From contig NZ_JARPUQ010000003.1 of assembly GCF_029537735.1 (NCBI RefSeq), positions 245,015-309,014 of the forward strand: a stretch of DNA of 64,000 nucleotides, read 5' to 3'. How positions within the stretch are numbered: position 1 is the stretch's first letter; each line of letters begins with the position of its first letter. Under the pieces are notes generated by a model. That model worked only from the letters and a program-made list of their open reading frames with translations, had not been told where the DNA came from and ran no database searches. This DNA comes from Robiginitalea aestuariiviva (lineage in GTDB: Bacteria > Bacteroidota > Bacteroidia > Flavobacteriales > Flavobacteriaceae). Shown piece after piece: positions 1 through 9,100 of the stretch. A program made the position numbers and the translations under genes.

Positions 1-121
1 ATGCCAGGGCCTCTTCCCCGTTTTTGGCCTCGGTAATCTGGTGTTTGGTTTCGGATTTGGCGATGGTTCGGTGCAATTTCATGCTTTCGATCGCATCGTC
101 CTCAATGAATAGTACGTTCAT
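1..121 (-). CDS. Response regulator receiver protein, N-terminal part (cut by window edge)
   Basis: The first 40 codons can be read on the minus strand from an ATG at 121 and run off the left edge. The translation opens MNVLFIEDDAIESMKLHRTI and continues with a segment ending KNGEEALA. This is the beta1-acid pocket (E7 D8 D9) and the alpha1-beta2-alpha2 part of a CheY-like receiver domain. The phosphoacceptor aspartate and any output domain lie outside the window, so the response controlled cannot be named. It is transcribed away from the hydroxyproline cluster across an intergenic region of about 200 bases. Confidence 0.8.
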   Translation of the reverse strand, partial: MNVLFIEDDAIESMKLHRTIAKSETKHQITEAKNGEEALA

Positions 122-320
122 AACTATAATTTCCCCATTATAAGTTCCTAAAGTAGGGCAATCCTCACGCTTACATCCATAACGCCGTCCGATGGGCAAC
201 TAGTGTAGACGAATGGAACTTTTGTGTCGGCCAATGGTTTTGAACGAAGGTAAAAGGATGGCTAAAACCCCTGCGGGGATTGGATGCCGTTGTGTATCTT
301 TAGCACTTAAATCTTAACGT

Positions 321-1241
321 ATGGCATTCGAATGGCAAGGGGTCATGCCGGCCCTCACCACCAAATTCACCGAAGGGGACCAACTGGACCTCCCCATGTT
401 CGAAAAAAACGTGGCAGCCCAACTGGAAGCGGGCGTATCCGGGCTTATCCTGGGGGGTACCCTGGGGGAAGCCAGTACCCTTACGGCTGCGGAGAAGGAC
501 CAGCTGGTAGCCTCAGCCCTGAAGGTTTCCGGCGGGCGTGCTCCGGTAATCGTCAATATTGCAGAACAAACCACCCGCGGCGCCGTAGAAGCGGCCCAAC
601 GCGCCAAAGCCACCGGGGCAGCCGGGCTTATGCTGCTACCGCCCATGCGCTACAAGGCTACGGCGCGGGAAACCGTGGTCTATTTCAAGGCCGTGGCAGC
701 TGCCACGGACCTGCCTATCCTGATCTACAACAACCCCGTGGATTACGGCATTGAGGTAACACCGGAGATGTTTGACGAAATGTTGCAGGACTGCCCCACA
801 GTACAGGCCGTGAAAGAGTCTACCCGGGACGTTTCCAATGTGACCCGCCTGCGCAGCCGTTTCGGGGACCGGCTTAAAATCCTGACCGGGGTGGACACCC
901 TGGGGATGGAAAGTATAGCCATGGGGGCCGATGGCTGGGTAGCCGGGCTGGTCTGTGCCTTCCCGGCCGAGACGGTAGCTGTCTATGCGCTTACCCGGGC
1001 TGGCCGCCTGGAAGAGGCCCTGCCCATTTACCAGTGGTTCCTGCCCCTGCTGGAGCTGGACATCAGCCCCCAGCTGGTGCAGAACATCAAGCTGGCCGAA
1101 GTAGCCACGGGCCTGGGCACCGAAAACGTGCGCCCGCCCCGCCTGCCCCTGGCCGGGGCCGAACGGGAGCGGGTGCTGGAAGTGATCCGTCTCGGGATGG
1201 CTTCCCGTCCGGAATTGCCTGAATACAAGCATTTACTGTAA
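321..1241 (+). CDS. DapA-family lyase, probable 1-pyrroline-4-hydroxy-2-carboxylate deaminase
   Basis: A 306-residue TIM-barrel protein of the dihydrodipicolinate synthase/N-acetylneuraminate lyase superfamily. The Schiff-base lysine is K165 in VQAVKEST, the catalytic tyrosine is Y136 in LPILIYNNP, and the GGTLGE phosphate/carboxylate loop is at about 45-50. By family alone it could act on several 2-keto acids. Its place directly before an aldehyde dehydrogenase and close to a hydroxyproline epimerase makes 1-pyrroline-4-hydroxy-2-carboxylate deaminase (giving 2-oxoglutarate semialdehyde and ammonia) the best guess. It would be cytosolic. A weak promoter-like TATCTTTA lies at 295-302. True DapA for lysine synthesis is less likely in this context. 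Confidence 0.82.
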   Translation: MAFEWQGVMPALTTKFTEGDQLDLPMFEKNVAAQLEAGVSGLILGGTLGEASTLTAAEKDQLVASALKVSGGRAPVIVNIAEQTTRGAVEAAQRAKATGAAGLMLLPPMRYKATARETVVYFKAVAAATDLPILIYNNPVDYGIEVTPEMFDEMLQDCPTVQAVKESTRDVSNVTRLRSRFGDRLKILTGVDTLGMESIAMGADGWVAGLVCAFPAETVAVYALTRAGRLEEALPIYQWFLPLLELDISPQLVQNIKLAEVATGLGTENVRPPRLPLAGAERERVLEVIRLGMASRPELPEYKHLL

Positions 1242-1287
1242 GCATCGATTAGGGGGGTACCCCCCGCACAAAAAATAACGCACCACC

Positions 1288-2883
1288 ATGCAACATCCCA
1301 TCAGTGGAGGCCAGCTTATCGGATTTTCGGAATCCCGGGCAGGTCAGTCCCATTTTACATCCCATAACCCGGACACGGGCAAACCTAACCCCTGGACCTT
1401 TCTGGAAGCCACCCGGGAGGAAGCCGATCAGGCCATGGCACTGGCTGCAGCGGCTGCCGCACCCTATGCCTCCCTTTCCGGGGCGCAGCGCGCGGTATTC
1501 CTGGAGGCCATAGCCAGTGGCCTGGAAAGTGGGGCGGACCAGGTGGTTCCCCTGTACACTGCAGAATCCGGATTACCGGAAGGGCGTGCCCGGGGCGAAC
1601 TGGGGCGTACCGTGGGGCAGTTGCGAAGCTTTGCCGCCCTGGCCAGGGAGGGTTCCTGGGTGGCCGCCCGCCTGGAACCGGCCCTTCCGGACCGGCAACC
1701 GATGCCCAGGCCGGACCTGCGCAAATGCCTCGTGCCCCTGGGCCCCGTAGTGGTCTTTGGCGCCAGCAATTTCCCCCTGGCCTTTTCCACAGCCGGGGGT
1801 GACACTGCATCGGCTCTGGCTGCCGGCTGCCCGGTGGTGGTTAAAGGGCATCCGCTGCATCCGGCCACCGGGGAATGGGTGGCCCGTGTAATGCTGCAGG
1901 CGGCCCGGGAATCTGAGATGCCCGAAGGGGTCTTTTCCCATTTGCAGGGCAGCACCCATGCCCTGGGGGAACAACTGGTGATGCACCCGGCAACGGCTGC
2001 CGTCGGGTTTACGGGAAGCCGGGCCGGTGGCCTGGCCCTGGCGCGGTTGGCGGAAAACCGCGAGGTGCCTATCCCGGTCTTTGCCGAAATGGGAAGTATT
2101 AACCCTGTGCTGCTCCTGCCGCCAGCCCTCGAAGAAGGATCTGCCTGGCCGGCGGCTTATGCCCAATCCGTAACGCTGGGTACAGGACAGTTCTGCACCA
2201 ACCCGGGTTTGCTTTTGGGGCTGGAAGGGCCTGCGTTGGACCGCTTCCGAAGGGAGCTGGCCCAGGCCATGTCGGCCCTGCCCAACAGCTGCATGCTGGA
2301 CGCAGGTATTGCGGCCCGCTACCGCCAGATCCGGGAGGCCCTGCTGGGCCAGCCCGGGGTAGAAGAAATTGAAGGCCCCGCCGCGCCGGAAGAGGTAAAC
2401 CGGGTGCCGGCTACGGTAGCAGCGGTTTCGGGGCGGGATTTCCTGGGGAACCCGGGCCTGCAGGAAGAGGCTTTTGGCCCCTTTACTTTAGTGGTAGGGT
2501 GTGCCGACGCCTCCGAATTAGAAAAGGTGATCGCAGCCCTGGAGGGGCAGCTTACCGGTTCCGTTCTCGGGGATACCGAAGCTTTCCGTACATACCGCCC
2601 GGCCATAGAGGCCCTGCAGGCCAAGGTGGGCCGCCTTTTGTTTAACGGAGTGCCTACCGGGGTGGAAGTTTGCCCTTCCATGCACCACGGCGGGCCTTTT
2701 CCGGCTACCACTGACAGCCGTTATACCTCTGTGGGGACCGATGCCATCCTGAGATGGGCGCGCCCGGTCTCCTTCCAGAATGCGCCGGCCGAATTCCTGC
2801 CCCCTGCTCTGAGGGATGAGAACCCCCTGGGCATCTGGCGCATGGTTAATGGAAAACAAACCCGCGAAAGCTTGTCATCATGA
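1288..2883 (+). CDS. NADP-type aldehyde dehydrogenase, probable 2-oxoglutarate semialdehyde dehydrogenase
   Basis: A 531-residue aldehyde dehydrogenase. The oxyanion asparagine N161 lies in VVFGASNFP, the general-base glutamate is E267 in PVFAEMGS, and the nucleophile is C303 in GTGQFCTNPG. The length and the FGASNFP motif fit the 2-oxoglutarate (2,5-dioxopentanoate) semialdehyde dehydrogenase group. Family knowledge places this enzyme as the last step of hydroxyproline and pentose oxidation, feeding 2-oxoglutarate into the TCA cycle. It follows the DapA-like gene by 46 bases and its stop overlaps the next start in an ATGA junction, so co-translation is likely. Substrate is inferred from neighbours. 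Confidence 0.87.
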   Translation: MQHPISGGQLIGFSESRAGQSHFTSHNPDTGKPNPWTFLEATREEADQAMALAAAAAAPYASLSGAQRAVFLEAIASGLESGADQVVPLYTAESGLPEGRARGELGRTVGQLRSFAALAREGSWVAARLEPALPDRQPMPRPDLRKCLVPLGPVVVFGASNFPLAFSTAGGDTASALAAGCPVVVKGHPLHPATGEWVARVMLQAARESEMPEGVFSHLQGSTHALGEQLVMHPATAAVGFTGSRAGGLALARLAENREVPIPVFAEMGSINPVLLLPPALEEGSAWPAAYAQSVTLGTGQFCTNPGLLLGLEGPALDRFRRELAQAMSALPNSCMLDAGIAARYRQIREALLGQPGVEEIEGPAAPEEVNRVPATVAAVSGRDFLGNPGLQEEAFGPFTLVVGCADASELEKVIAALEGQLTGSVLGDTEAFRTYRPAIEALQAKVGRLLFNGVPTGVEVCPSMHHGGPFPATTDSRYTSVGTDAILRWARPVSFQNAPAEFLPPALRDENPLGIWRMVNGKQTRESLSS

Positions 2884-4598
2884 AAAAATTTGTATTTGCC
2901 TTTTGCGCGCTGGCCGCGTTCTGGAGCCCGGCTCAGGACATGGGGGCCAAGACTGCCCTGGATACCGTGATGGCCCAATGGGAAGCCTACCAACCTTATG
3001 ACTGGAAGGAATACCCGTTGGGGCTGCATACCGAAGCCCGGTACCGGGACCATGCCCGTTTTGCCGAAACCCTGCTGCAGGAGCTGGAACCCTATTCCGG
3101 CGAAGGGCTGGGGGAAACCGACCGCATTTCCCTGGAATTGCTGCGTTTTGTACTGCAGGACCGGGTAGACCAGTACCACTATGGCATGCACCTGAACCCC
3201 ATACAGGCAGACCAGGGGTTTCACCTGAGCCTGAATTACCGTATCCGCCCCTTGAATTCCTACCGGGACGCCCGCAATTACCTGCAGTTGCTGGCCGCCC
3301 TGCCCGAATATGCCCAGCAGCATTTTACCCTGATGCGGGAGGGACTTAAACGGGGGGTAGCCCAGCCCAAAGCCATGTTCCGGGGGTATGAGAGCACCTA
3401 TAACGACCACATTGTGGAAGACTTCCGGGAGAGCCCATTTTACAAGCCCTTCCTGGACCTGCCCGCTTCCATGACCGCAACCCAGAAGGATTCTGTCCTG
3501 CAGGCGGCCCAAACCGCAATTGCGGCATATGTGGTGCCTACCTTCCGCAACATCAAAACCTTCTTCGAAACGGAATACCTGCCGGTGGCCCGGACGGAAA
3601 TCGGGGTATCCGCCACGCCGGGCGGGGCCGAATTTTACCAGAACCGCATCGATTTCTACACCACTTCCAAGGCGTATACCGCCCAGGATATCCACGAGAT
3701 CGGGCTGAAGGAAGTGGCCCGCATCCAGGCCCAGATGCAGGAGATCATCGACACCCTGGGCTACCAGGGCAGTTTTGCCGAATTCCTGGAATTCCTGCGC
3801 ACCGATCCCCAATTTTATGTAGAGACCCCCCAGGCCCTGCTGATGCATGCCCGTGATATTGCCAAACGCATTGACGGGCAACTTCCGCGTTTTTTTAAAC
3901 GCCTGCCGCGGCGGCCGTATGGGGTGGAACCCGTGCCTGCAGCCATTGCCCCCAAATACACCGGCGGGCGCTATGTACCCCCGGCTTCCGAAACCCGGGC
4001 GGGCACCTACCTGGTAAATACCTATAAACTGGATAGCCGCCCCCTGTATACGCTGCCGGCCCTGACGGCCCATGAGGCTGTACCGGGCCACCACTTGCAA
4101 GGGGCTCTTAACCGGGAGCTGTCCGACAGCATCCCCGGTTTCCGCCGCCGCCTCTACCTTTCCGCCTATGGGGAGGGTTGGGGCCTGTATTCGGAATACC
4201 TGGCTGCGGACATGGGCATCTATACCACGCCCTATGAGCGCTTTGGCCAACTCACCTACGAGATGTGGCGGGCCTGCCGCCTGGTAGTGGACACCGGCAT
4301 CCATGCCCTGGGCTGGAGCCGGGACCGGGCCGTTGCCTTTATGCGCGACCATACCGCCCTTTCGCTGCACGAGATCAATACGGAAACGGACCGCTACATT
4401 GCCTGGCCCGGGCAGGCCCTGTCGTACAAAATGGGGGAGATCACCCTGAGGGAATTGCGCGCCAGGGCCGAAAAGGCCCTGGGCGCGGATTTCGATATCC
4501 GCGAATTCCATCGCCTGGTCCTGGAGCAGGGGACGGTAACCCTGCCCATCCTGCGCCGCCGCATAGACGCCTACATTGCCTCTCAAACCCAGCCCTGA
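2880..4598 (+). CDS. DUF885 family secreted metallopeptidase-like protein
   Basis: A 572-residue protein with an N-terminal signal peptide (about residues 1-19, hydrophobic core then AFWSPAQD). The body matches the DUF885 family: a zinc-site HEAVPGHH at about 398-405 (an HExxH variant with insertion, typical of the family) and YGEGWGLYSEYLA at about 428-440, whose glutamate probably completes the site. Members are thought to be periplasmic or surface peptidases. Placement between a semialdehyde dehydrogenase and a hydroxyproline epimerase suggests release of hydroxyproline from collagen-type or plant cell-wall peptides. That role is inference from context. Overlaps the preceding gene by 4 bases. 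Confidence 0.85.
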   Translation: MKKFVFAFCALAAFWSPAQDMGAKTALDTVMAQWEAYQPYDWKEYPLGLHTEARYRDHARFAETLLQELEPYSGEGLGETDRISLELLRFVLQDRVDQYHYGMHLNPIQADQGFHLSLNYRIRPLNSYRDARNYLQLLAALPEYAQQHFTLMREGLKRGVAQPKAMFRGYESTYNDHIVEDFRESPFYKPFLDLPASMTATQKDSVLQAAQTAIAAYVVPTFRNIKTFFETEYLPVARTEIGVSATPGGAEFYQNRIDFYTTSKAYTAQDIHEIGLKEVARIQAQMQEIIDTLGYQGSFAEFLEFLRTDPQFYVETPQALLMHARDIAKRIDGQLPRFFKRLPRRPYGVEPVPAAIAPKYTGGRYVPPASETRAGTYLVNTYKLDSRPLYTLPALTAHEAVPGHHLQGALNRELSDSIPGFRRRLYLSAYGEGWGLYSEYLAADMGIYTTPYERFGQLTYEMWRACRLVVDTGIHALGWSRDRAVAFMRDHTALSLHEINTETDRYIAWPGQALSYKMGEITLRELRARAEKALGADFDIREFHRLVLEQGTVTLPILRRRIDAYIASQTQP

Positions 4599-4601
4599 CC
4601 T

Positions 4602-5609
4602 ATGGCCAGACATATTTTTAAGTGTATTGACGGGCATACGGCGGGTAACCCTGTGCGCGTGGTGGCCGAAGGCGGCCCGGAACTTCAGGGTCGCGATATG
4701 GCCGAACGCCGGCAGCATTTCCTGCGCGAATTCGACTGGATCCGCAAGGGCCTGATGTTTGAACCCCGGGGGCACGATATGATGAGCGGGAGCATTTTCT
4801 ACCCGCCCTCGGACCCGGCCAACGACCTGGGCATCCTGTTTATCGAAACCAGCGGGTGCCTGCCCATGTGCGGCCACGGCACCATTGGCAGCATTACCAT
4901 CGGGATTGAAGAAGGGCTGATCCACCCCAAAACCCCGGGGCAGGTACGCCTGGAAACCCCGGCGGGCCTGGTACAGATCCGTTACGGGCAAACCGGCAAC
5001 AAGGTAGACTGGGTGGCCCTGACCAACGTCCCCTCCTTCCTGGCGGCCCGGGACCTGGAGATCCCGGATTCACCCCTGGGGCCTATCCGGCTCGATGTGG
5101 CCTATGGCGGTAATTTCTATGCCATCGTGGATCCCCAACCCGGGTTTGAAGGCCTGCAGGCGTACACCGCTTCCCAATTGATCGGGATGAGTCGGGAACT
5201 CCGGCGCCAGGTAAATGCGGCCTACCCGGAGCCCTTTGTGCATCCCCTGGACCCGCGTATCCGCAGCGTAAGCCATATTTTGTGGGCAGGTACCCCCCTG
5301 GCCGAAGGCGCCACGGCACGCAATGCGGTATTCTACGGGGACAATGCAATAGACCGGTCTCCCTGCGGCACAGGCACCTCCGCCCGGATGGCCCAGTGGG
5401 CGGCCCGGGGCCGGCTGCAACCCGGGGAGGTTTTTGTGCATGAGAGTTATATCGGTTCCCGCTTTGAGGGGCGGATTGTGGGGGAGACCCAGATCGGGCC
5501 TTTCCCGGCCATTATCCCGGAGATCCGCGGCAGCGCCTGGGTGCACGGGTACAACACCCTGATCATAGACGAGTCTCACCCCTTCCCTGAGGGATTTCAG
5601 GTGATCTGA
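4602..5609 (+). CDS. 4-hydroxyproline 2-epimerase (proline racemase family)
   Basis: A 335-residue member of the proline racemase fold. Both catalytic thiols are visible: C90 in GCLPMCGHGTIG and a second cysteine at about 253 in DRSPCGTGTSARMA. In this superfamily a Cys/Cys pair marks racemases and epimerases; a Thr in the second position would mark hydroxyproline dehydratases. The enzyme should convert trans-4-hydroxy-L-proline to cis-4-hydroxy-D-proline in the cytosol, the entry step of the pathway completed by the DapA-like and dehydrogenase genes upstream. It begins 3 bases after the DUF885 gene, so it is in the same operon. Proline racemase activity is an alternative, less likely from the neighbours. 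Confidence 0.9.
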   Translation: MARHIFKCIDGHTAGNPVRVVAEGGPELQGRDMAERRQHFLREFDWIRKGLMFEPRGHDMMSGSIFYPPSDPANDLGILFIETSGCLPMCGHGTIGSITIGIEEGLIHPKTPGQVRLETPAGLVQIRYGQTGNKVDWVALTNVPSFLAARDLEIPDSPLGPIRLDVAYGGNFYAIVDPQPGFEGLQAYTASQLIGMSRELRRQVNAAYPEPFVHPLDPRIRSVSHILWAGTPLAEGATARNAVFYGDNAIDRSPCGTGTSARMAQWAARGRLQPGEVFVHESYIGSRFEGRIVGETQIGPFPAIIPEIRGSAWVHGYNTLIIDESHPFPEGFQVI

Positions 5610-5657
5610 CCGGTATTTCCGGACTAAACATTTCTTAAACCCGGGCAATAAACGGGA

Positions 5658-5665
5658 TAATTTTG
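5658..5665 (+). promoter_or_regulatory. Promoter -7 box (TAATTTTG) of the metal efflux operon
   Basis: TAATTTTG fits the Bacteroidota sigma-A -7 consensus TAnnTTTG. Transcription would start near 5670-5673, which excludes the TTG codon at 5671 as a practical start and supports the ATG at 5683. No clean -33 TTG is visible at the usual distance, so the promoter may need an activator. Confidence 0.5.
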
Positions 5666-5682
5666 TAGTTTTGACCTTGCAT

Positions 5683-6084
5683 ATGAGATCTTTATCCCGG
5701 AAAATAGGCGCAATCTTGCTGGCACAACTGTTGTTGTTTTCCACGCTGTCCTTTACCATGGACATGCATTTCTGCGGGAAGATCCTGGTGGACTTCAGCC
5801 TGTTCCACCCGGCCGAGGATTGCGGCATGTCCGCCATGTCCGACCTGATGGCCGATATGGGGTGTTGTTCCGATGTAGAACTGGCCGTACAAGGGCAGGA
5901 CCAGATGGAACAGGCCGCCTCCCTCCCGGAGTTACAGGTACAGGTAGCTGCCATTTTCCAGGCGGTATACACGTATGTACTTCCCGATTTGGCCGAATGG
6001 CAACGGGATATCCCCTTCGACGATTATTCGCCCCCGCCGCGGGTCACGGACATTCCCGTACGCGACCAGCGTTTCCTGATTTGA
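5683..6084 (+). CDS. HYC_CC_PP family small exported protein
   Basis: A 133-residue protein with a signal peptide (about 1-25). It has the sparse motif pattern of the HYC_CC_PP family: MHFCGK near the mature N-terminus, a vicinal MGCCSD cysteine pair in the middle and a YSPPPR segment near the C-terminus. The His/Cys/Met-rich first half (MDMHFCG, CGMSAMSDLMADMGCC) suggests metal binding. I recall family members beside cation efflux genes, and here it is the first gene of a copper-type operon. The ATG at 5683 was chosen over an in-frame TTG at 5671 because the -7 box puts the transcript start at about 5672. A copper-sensing or periplasmic copper-binding role is inference. Confidence 0.75.
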   Translation: MRSLSRKIGAILLAQLLLFSTLSFTMDMHFCGKILVDFSLFHPAEDCGMSAMSDLMADMGCCSDVELAVQGQDQMEQAASLPELQVQVAAIFQAVYTYVLPDLAEWQRDIPFDDYSPPPRVTDIPVRDQRFLI

Positions 6085-6177
6085 TTTTTAAACCTGAGTC
6101 ATCTCCCTGGGCCTAGCCCGGGCAGTCCCTTTTGGGGCTGACACCACCCTTACGTCTCATGTTTAAGAATTGCACTC

Positions 6178-9100
6178 ATGCTTAACAAAGGCATTAAATT
6201 CCTGATCGAAAACAAGCTGGTCCCCTTTATCCTGCTGGTACTTGTAGTGGGCTGGGGGATATCCAATGCCCCCTTTAACTGGGAAACCGGCCTGCCTGCT
6301 GACCCCGTACCGGTAGACGCTATCCCGGATATCGGTGAGAACCAGCAAATCGTCTTTACGGCCTGGCCCGGGAGGTCGCCCCAGGATATCGAGGACCAGG
6401 TTACGTATCCGCTATCCACATCCCTGCTGGGGATACCGGGGGTAAAGACCATCCGGTCCTCTTCCATGTTCGGCTTTTCCAGTATCTACCTCATTTTTGA
6501 GGAAGGGGTGGAATTCTACTGGAGCCGCAGCCGTATACTGGAGAAACTCAATTCACTGCCAGAAGGCCTGCTCCCGCAGGGGGTAAGCCCTGCCCTGGGC
6601 CCGGACGCCACCGCCCTGGGCCAGATTTTCTGGTATACCCTGGAGGGGCGTGACAAACAGGGGAAAGTAACGGGCGGCTGGGATTTGCAGGAATTGCGCA
6701 GCATCCAGGATTACTACGTGAAGTACGGGCTGGCCTCGGCCTCCGGGGTATCGGAAGTGGCGTCCATTGGGGGGTATGTGCAAGAATACCAGGTAGACGT
6801 AGACCCCGAACGCATGCGGCAGTATGGCATCCACCTGCAGCAGGTAGTGGAAGCGGTTCGCCGATCCAACCGCGACATCGGGGCCCAGACCCTGGAAATC
6901 AACCAGGCCGAATACCTGGTGCGCGGCCTGGGGTATATCAAATCCCTGCAGGACCTGGAGGATGCCGTGGTCACTTCCCAGGGGTATACCGCTATCCGCA
7001 TCCGGGACATTGCCCGGGTACAGCTGGGGCCGGCGCCCCGCCGCGGGCTGCTCGATAAGGAAGGGGCCGAGGTGGTTGGCGGCGTGGTGGTGGCCCGTTA
7101 TGGGGCCAACCCGCTGGAGGTGATCGAAAACGTCAAGGCGCGCATGGATGAGGTAGCTGCGGGCCTCCCCTCCAAGGTGCTGGCGGACGGGCGTACGTCC
7201 CAGCTCACCATCGTGCCCTTTTACGACCGTACCGAACTGATACAGGAAACCCTGGGAACCCTGAACGAGGCCCTGAGCCTGGAAATCCTCATTACGATCC
7301 TGGTGATTGTGGTCATGGTCCTGAACCTGCGGGCCTCCGTCCTGATCTCAGGCCTGTTGCCCGTGGCCGTGCTTATGGTCTTTATTGCCATGAAGGCCTT
7401 TGGGGTGGATGCCAACATTGTGGCCCTTTCCGGGATTGCCATTGCCATCGGCACCATGGTGGACGTGGGCGTGATCCTCTCGGAAAACATCATCCGGCAC
7501 CTGCACGAAAACAAGGATAAATCCGATCCCCTGGGCATTAACGCGGTGGTCTACAACGCCACGGCCGAGGTGTCCGGTGCCATTGTCACGGCAGTGCTGA
7601 CCACCATCATCAGTTTTATCCCCGTCTTTACCCTGATCGGGGCAGAAGGCAAGTTGTTCCGGCCCCTGGCCTTTACCAAAACGATGGCCCTTACCGCTTC
7701 CATTATTGTGGCCCTTTTCCTGATTCCGCCATTTGCGGCCTGGATATTCCGGGAACGCCGGCTGAAGATACTTTGGCGCTATACCCTGCACGGGGGCGTG
7801 GCCCTGCTGGGCCTGTACGGGCTGTTCCAGGGATATGTCCTGGGCCTGGCCCTGGTTGCCTTCGGGGCCCTGGGGCTGCTGGAAACCCTGCAGAAGCAGG
7901 GCCGGATTAGCGCCCCTTGGGGTGCCTGGCTGGCCGGGAAAGGGGCAATGCTGCGTATGGCCCTGGCTGCCGCGACCATTGCCGTAATGCTGGCGGCTTA
8001 TTGGCGGCCCCTGGGCTTCGACCGCAGCCTGGCGATGAACCTGATCTTCGTTTCCCTGATCTGTTTTGGGTTGCTGGGGATCTTTTGGGTTTTCCGCCGT
8101 TACTATACCCGGATCCTGCGATGGGCCATGCGCAATCGCCTGGCTTTCCTGTGTCTCCCCCTGGGCCTGATCCTGTCCGGGGTGCTGATTATGCGCAACA
8201 CCGGGTCCGAATTCATGCCTTCCCTGAATGAAGGGTCTTTCCTTTTGATGCCCACCTCCCTGCCCCATGCCGGCGTGGCAGAGAACAAGCGGGTACTGCA
8301 ACAGTTGGATATGGCCGTGGCCAGTATCCCGGAGGTGGAAACGGTGGTGGGGAAATCCGGCCGTGTGGAATCCGCCCTGGATCCCGCCCCCCTCTCCATG
8401 TACGAGAACATCATCCAATACCGGCCGCAGTACGAGTTGGGGCCGGACGGGAAGCCCATGCGTTTCCGGGTGGACGCGAAGGGGCGTTTTGAGTTGCAGG
8501 ACGGCCGGGTGGTATTTAACCCCAACCTCTGGGCCGAAGGGGATTCCCAGCCCGAGGATGCCCCGGACCCGTACCGCATGGACCGCAACCTGCTGGTGCC
8601 GGATTCGGATGGGGAGTATTACCGGAACTGGCGTCCGGAAATCCGCAACGCGAATGACATTTGGGACGAAATCGTCCGGGTAACCCGCCTGCCCGGGGTT
8701 ACCTCGGCCCCTAAATTGCAGCCCATTGAAACCCGTTTGGTGATGCTGCAAACCGGGATGCGGGCCCCCATGGGGATTAAGGTAAAAGGGCAGGATCTCA
8801 GGCAGATTGAAGCCTTTGGCCTGCAGCTGGAGCCCATCCTGAAACAGGCCCGGGGGGTAAAACCCGAGGCGGTCTTTGCCGACCGCATTGTGGGGAAGCC
8901 CTACCTGCTGATCGACATTGACCGGGAACGGCTGGCCCGCTACGGCCTGAACATCGAGGATGTGCAGCAAGTGTTGTCCGTTGCGGTGGGCGGCATGCCG
9001 CTTACCCAGACCGTTGAAGGACGGGAGCGTTACGCAGTGCGCGTACGCTACCCCAGGGAACTGCGGGACGGGCCGGAGCAGCTGAAAGACATCTATGTGC

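Noticed and set aside
1252-1265. GGGGGGTACCCCCC palindrome between the DapA-like and aldehyde dehydrogenase genes, followed by GCAC and an A-run
   Set aside because: No loop and no T-tract; does not form a good intrinsic terminator. Probably chance in a GC-rich gap, though it might act as a binding site.
2721-4991. 756-codon open frame on the minus strand opposite the DUF885 and epimerase genes
   Set aside because: Low-complexity His/Gly/Gln-rich translation without domains. The plus-strand genes have clear family motifs, so this is a codon-bias shadow.
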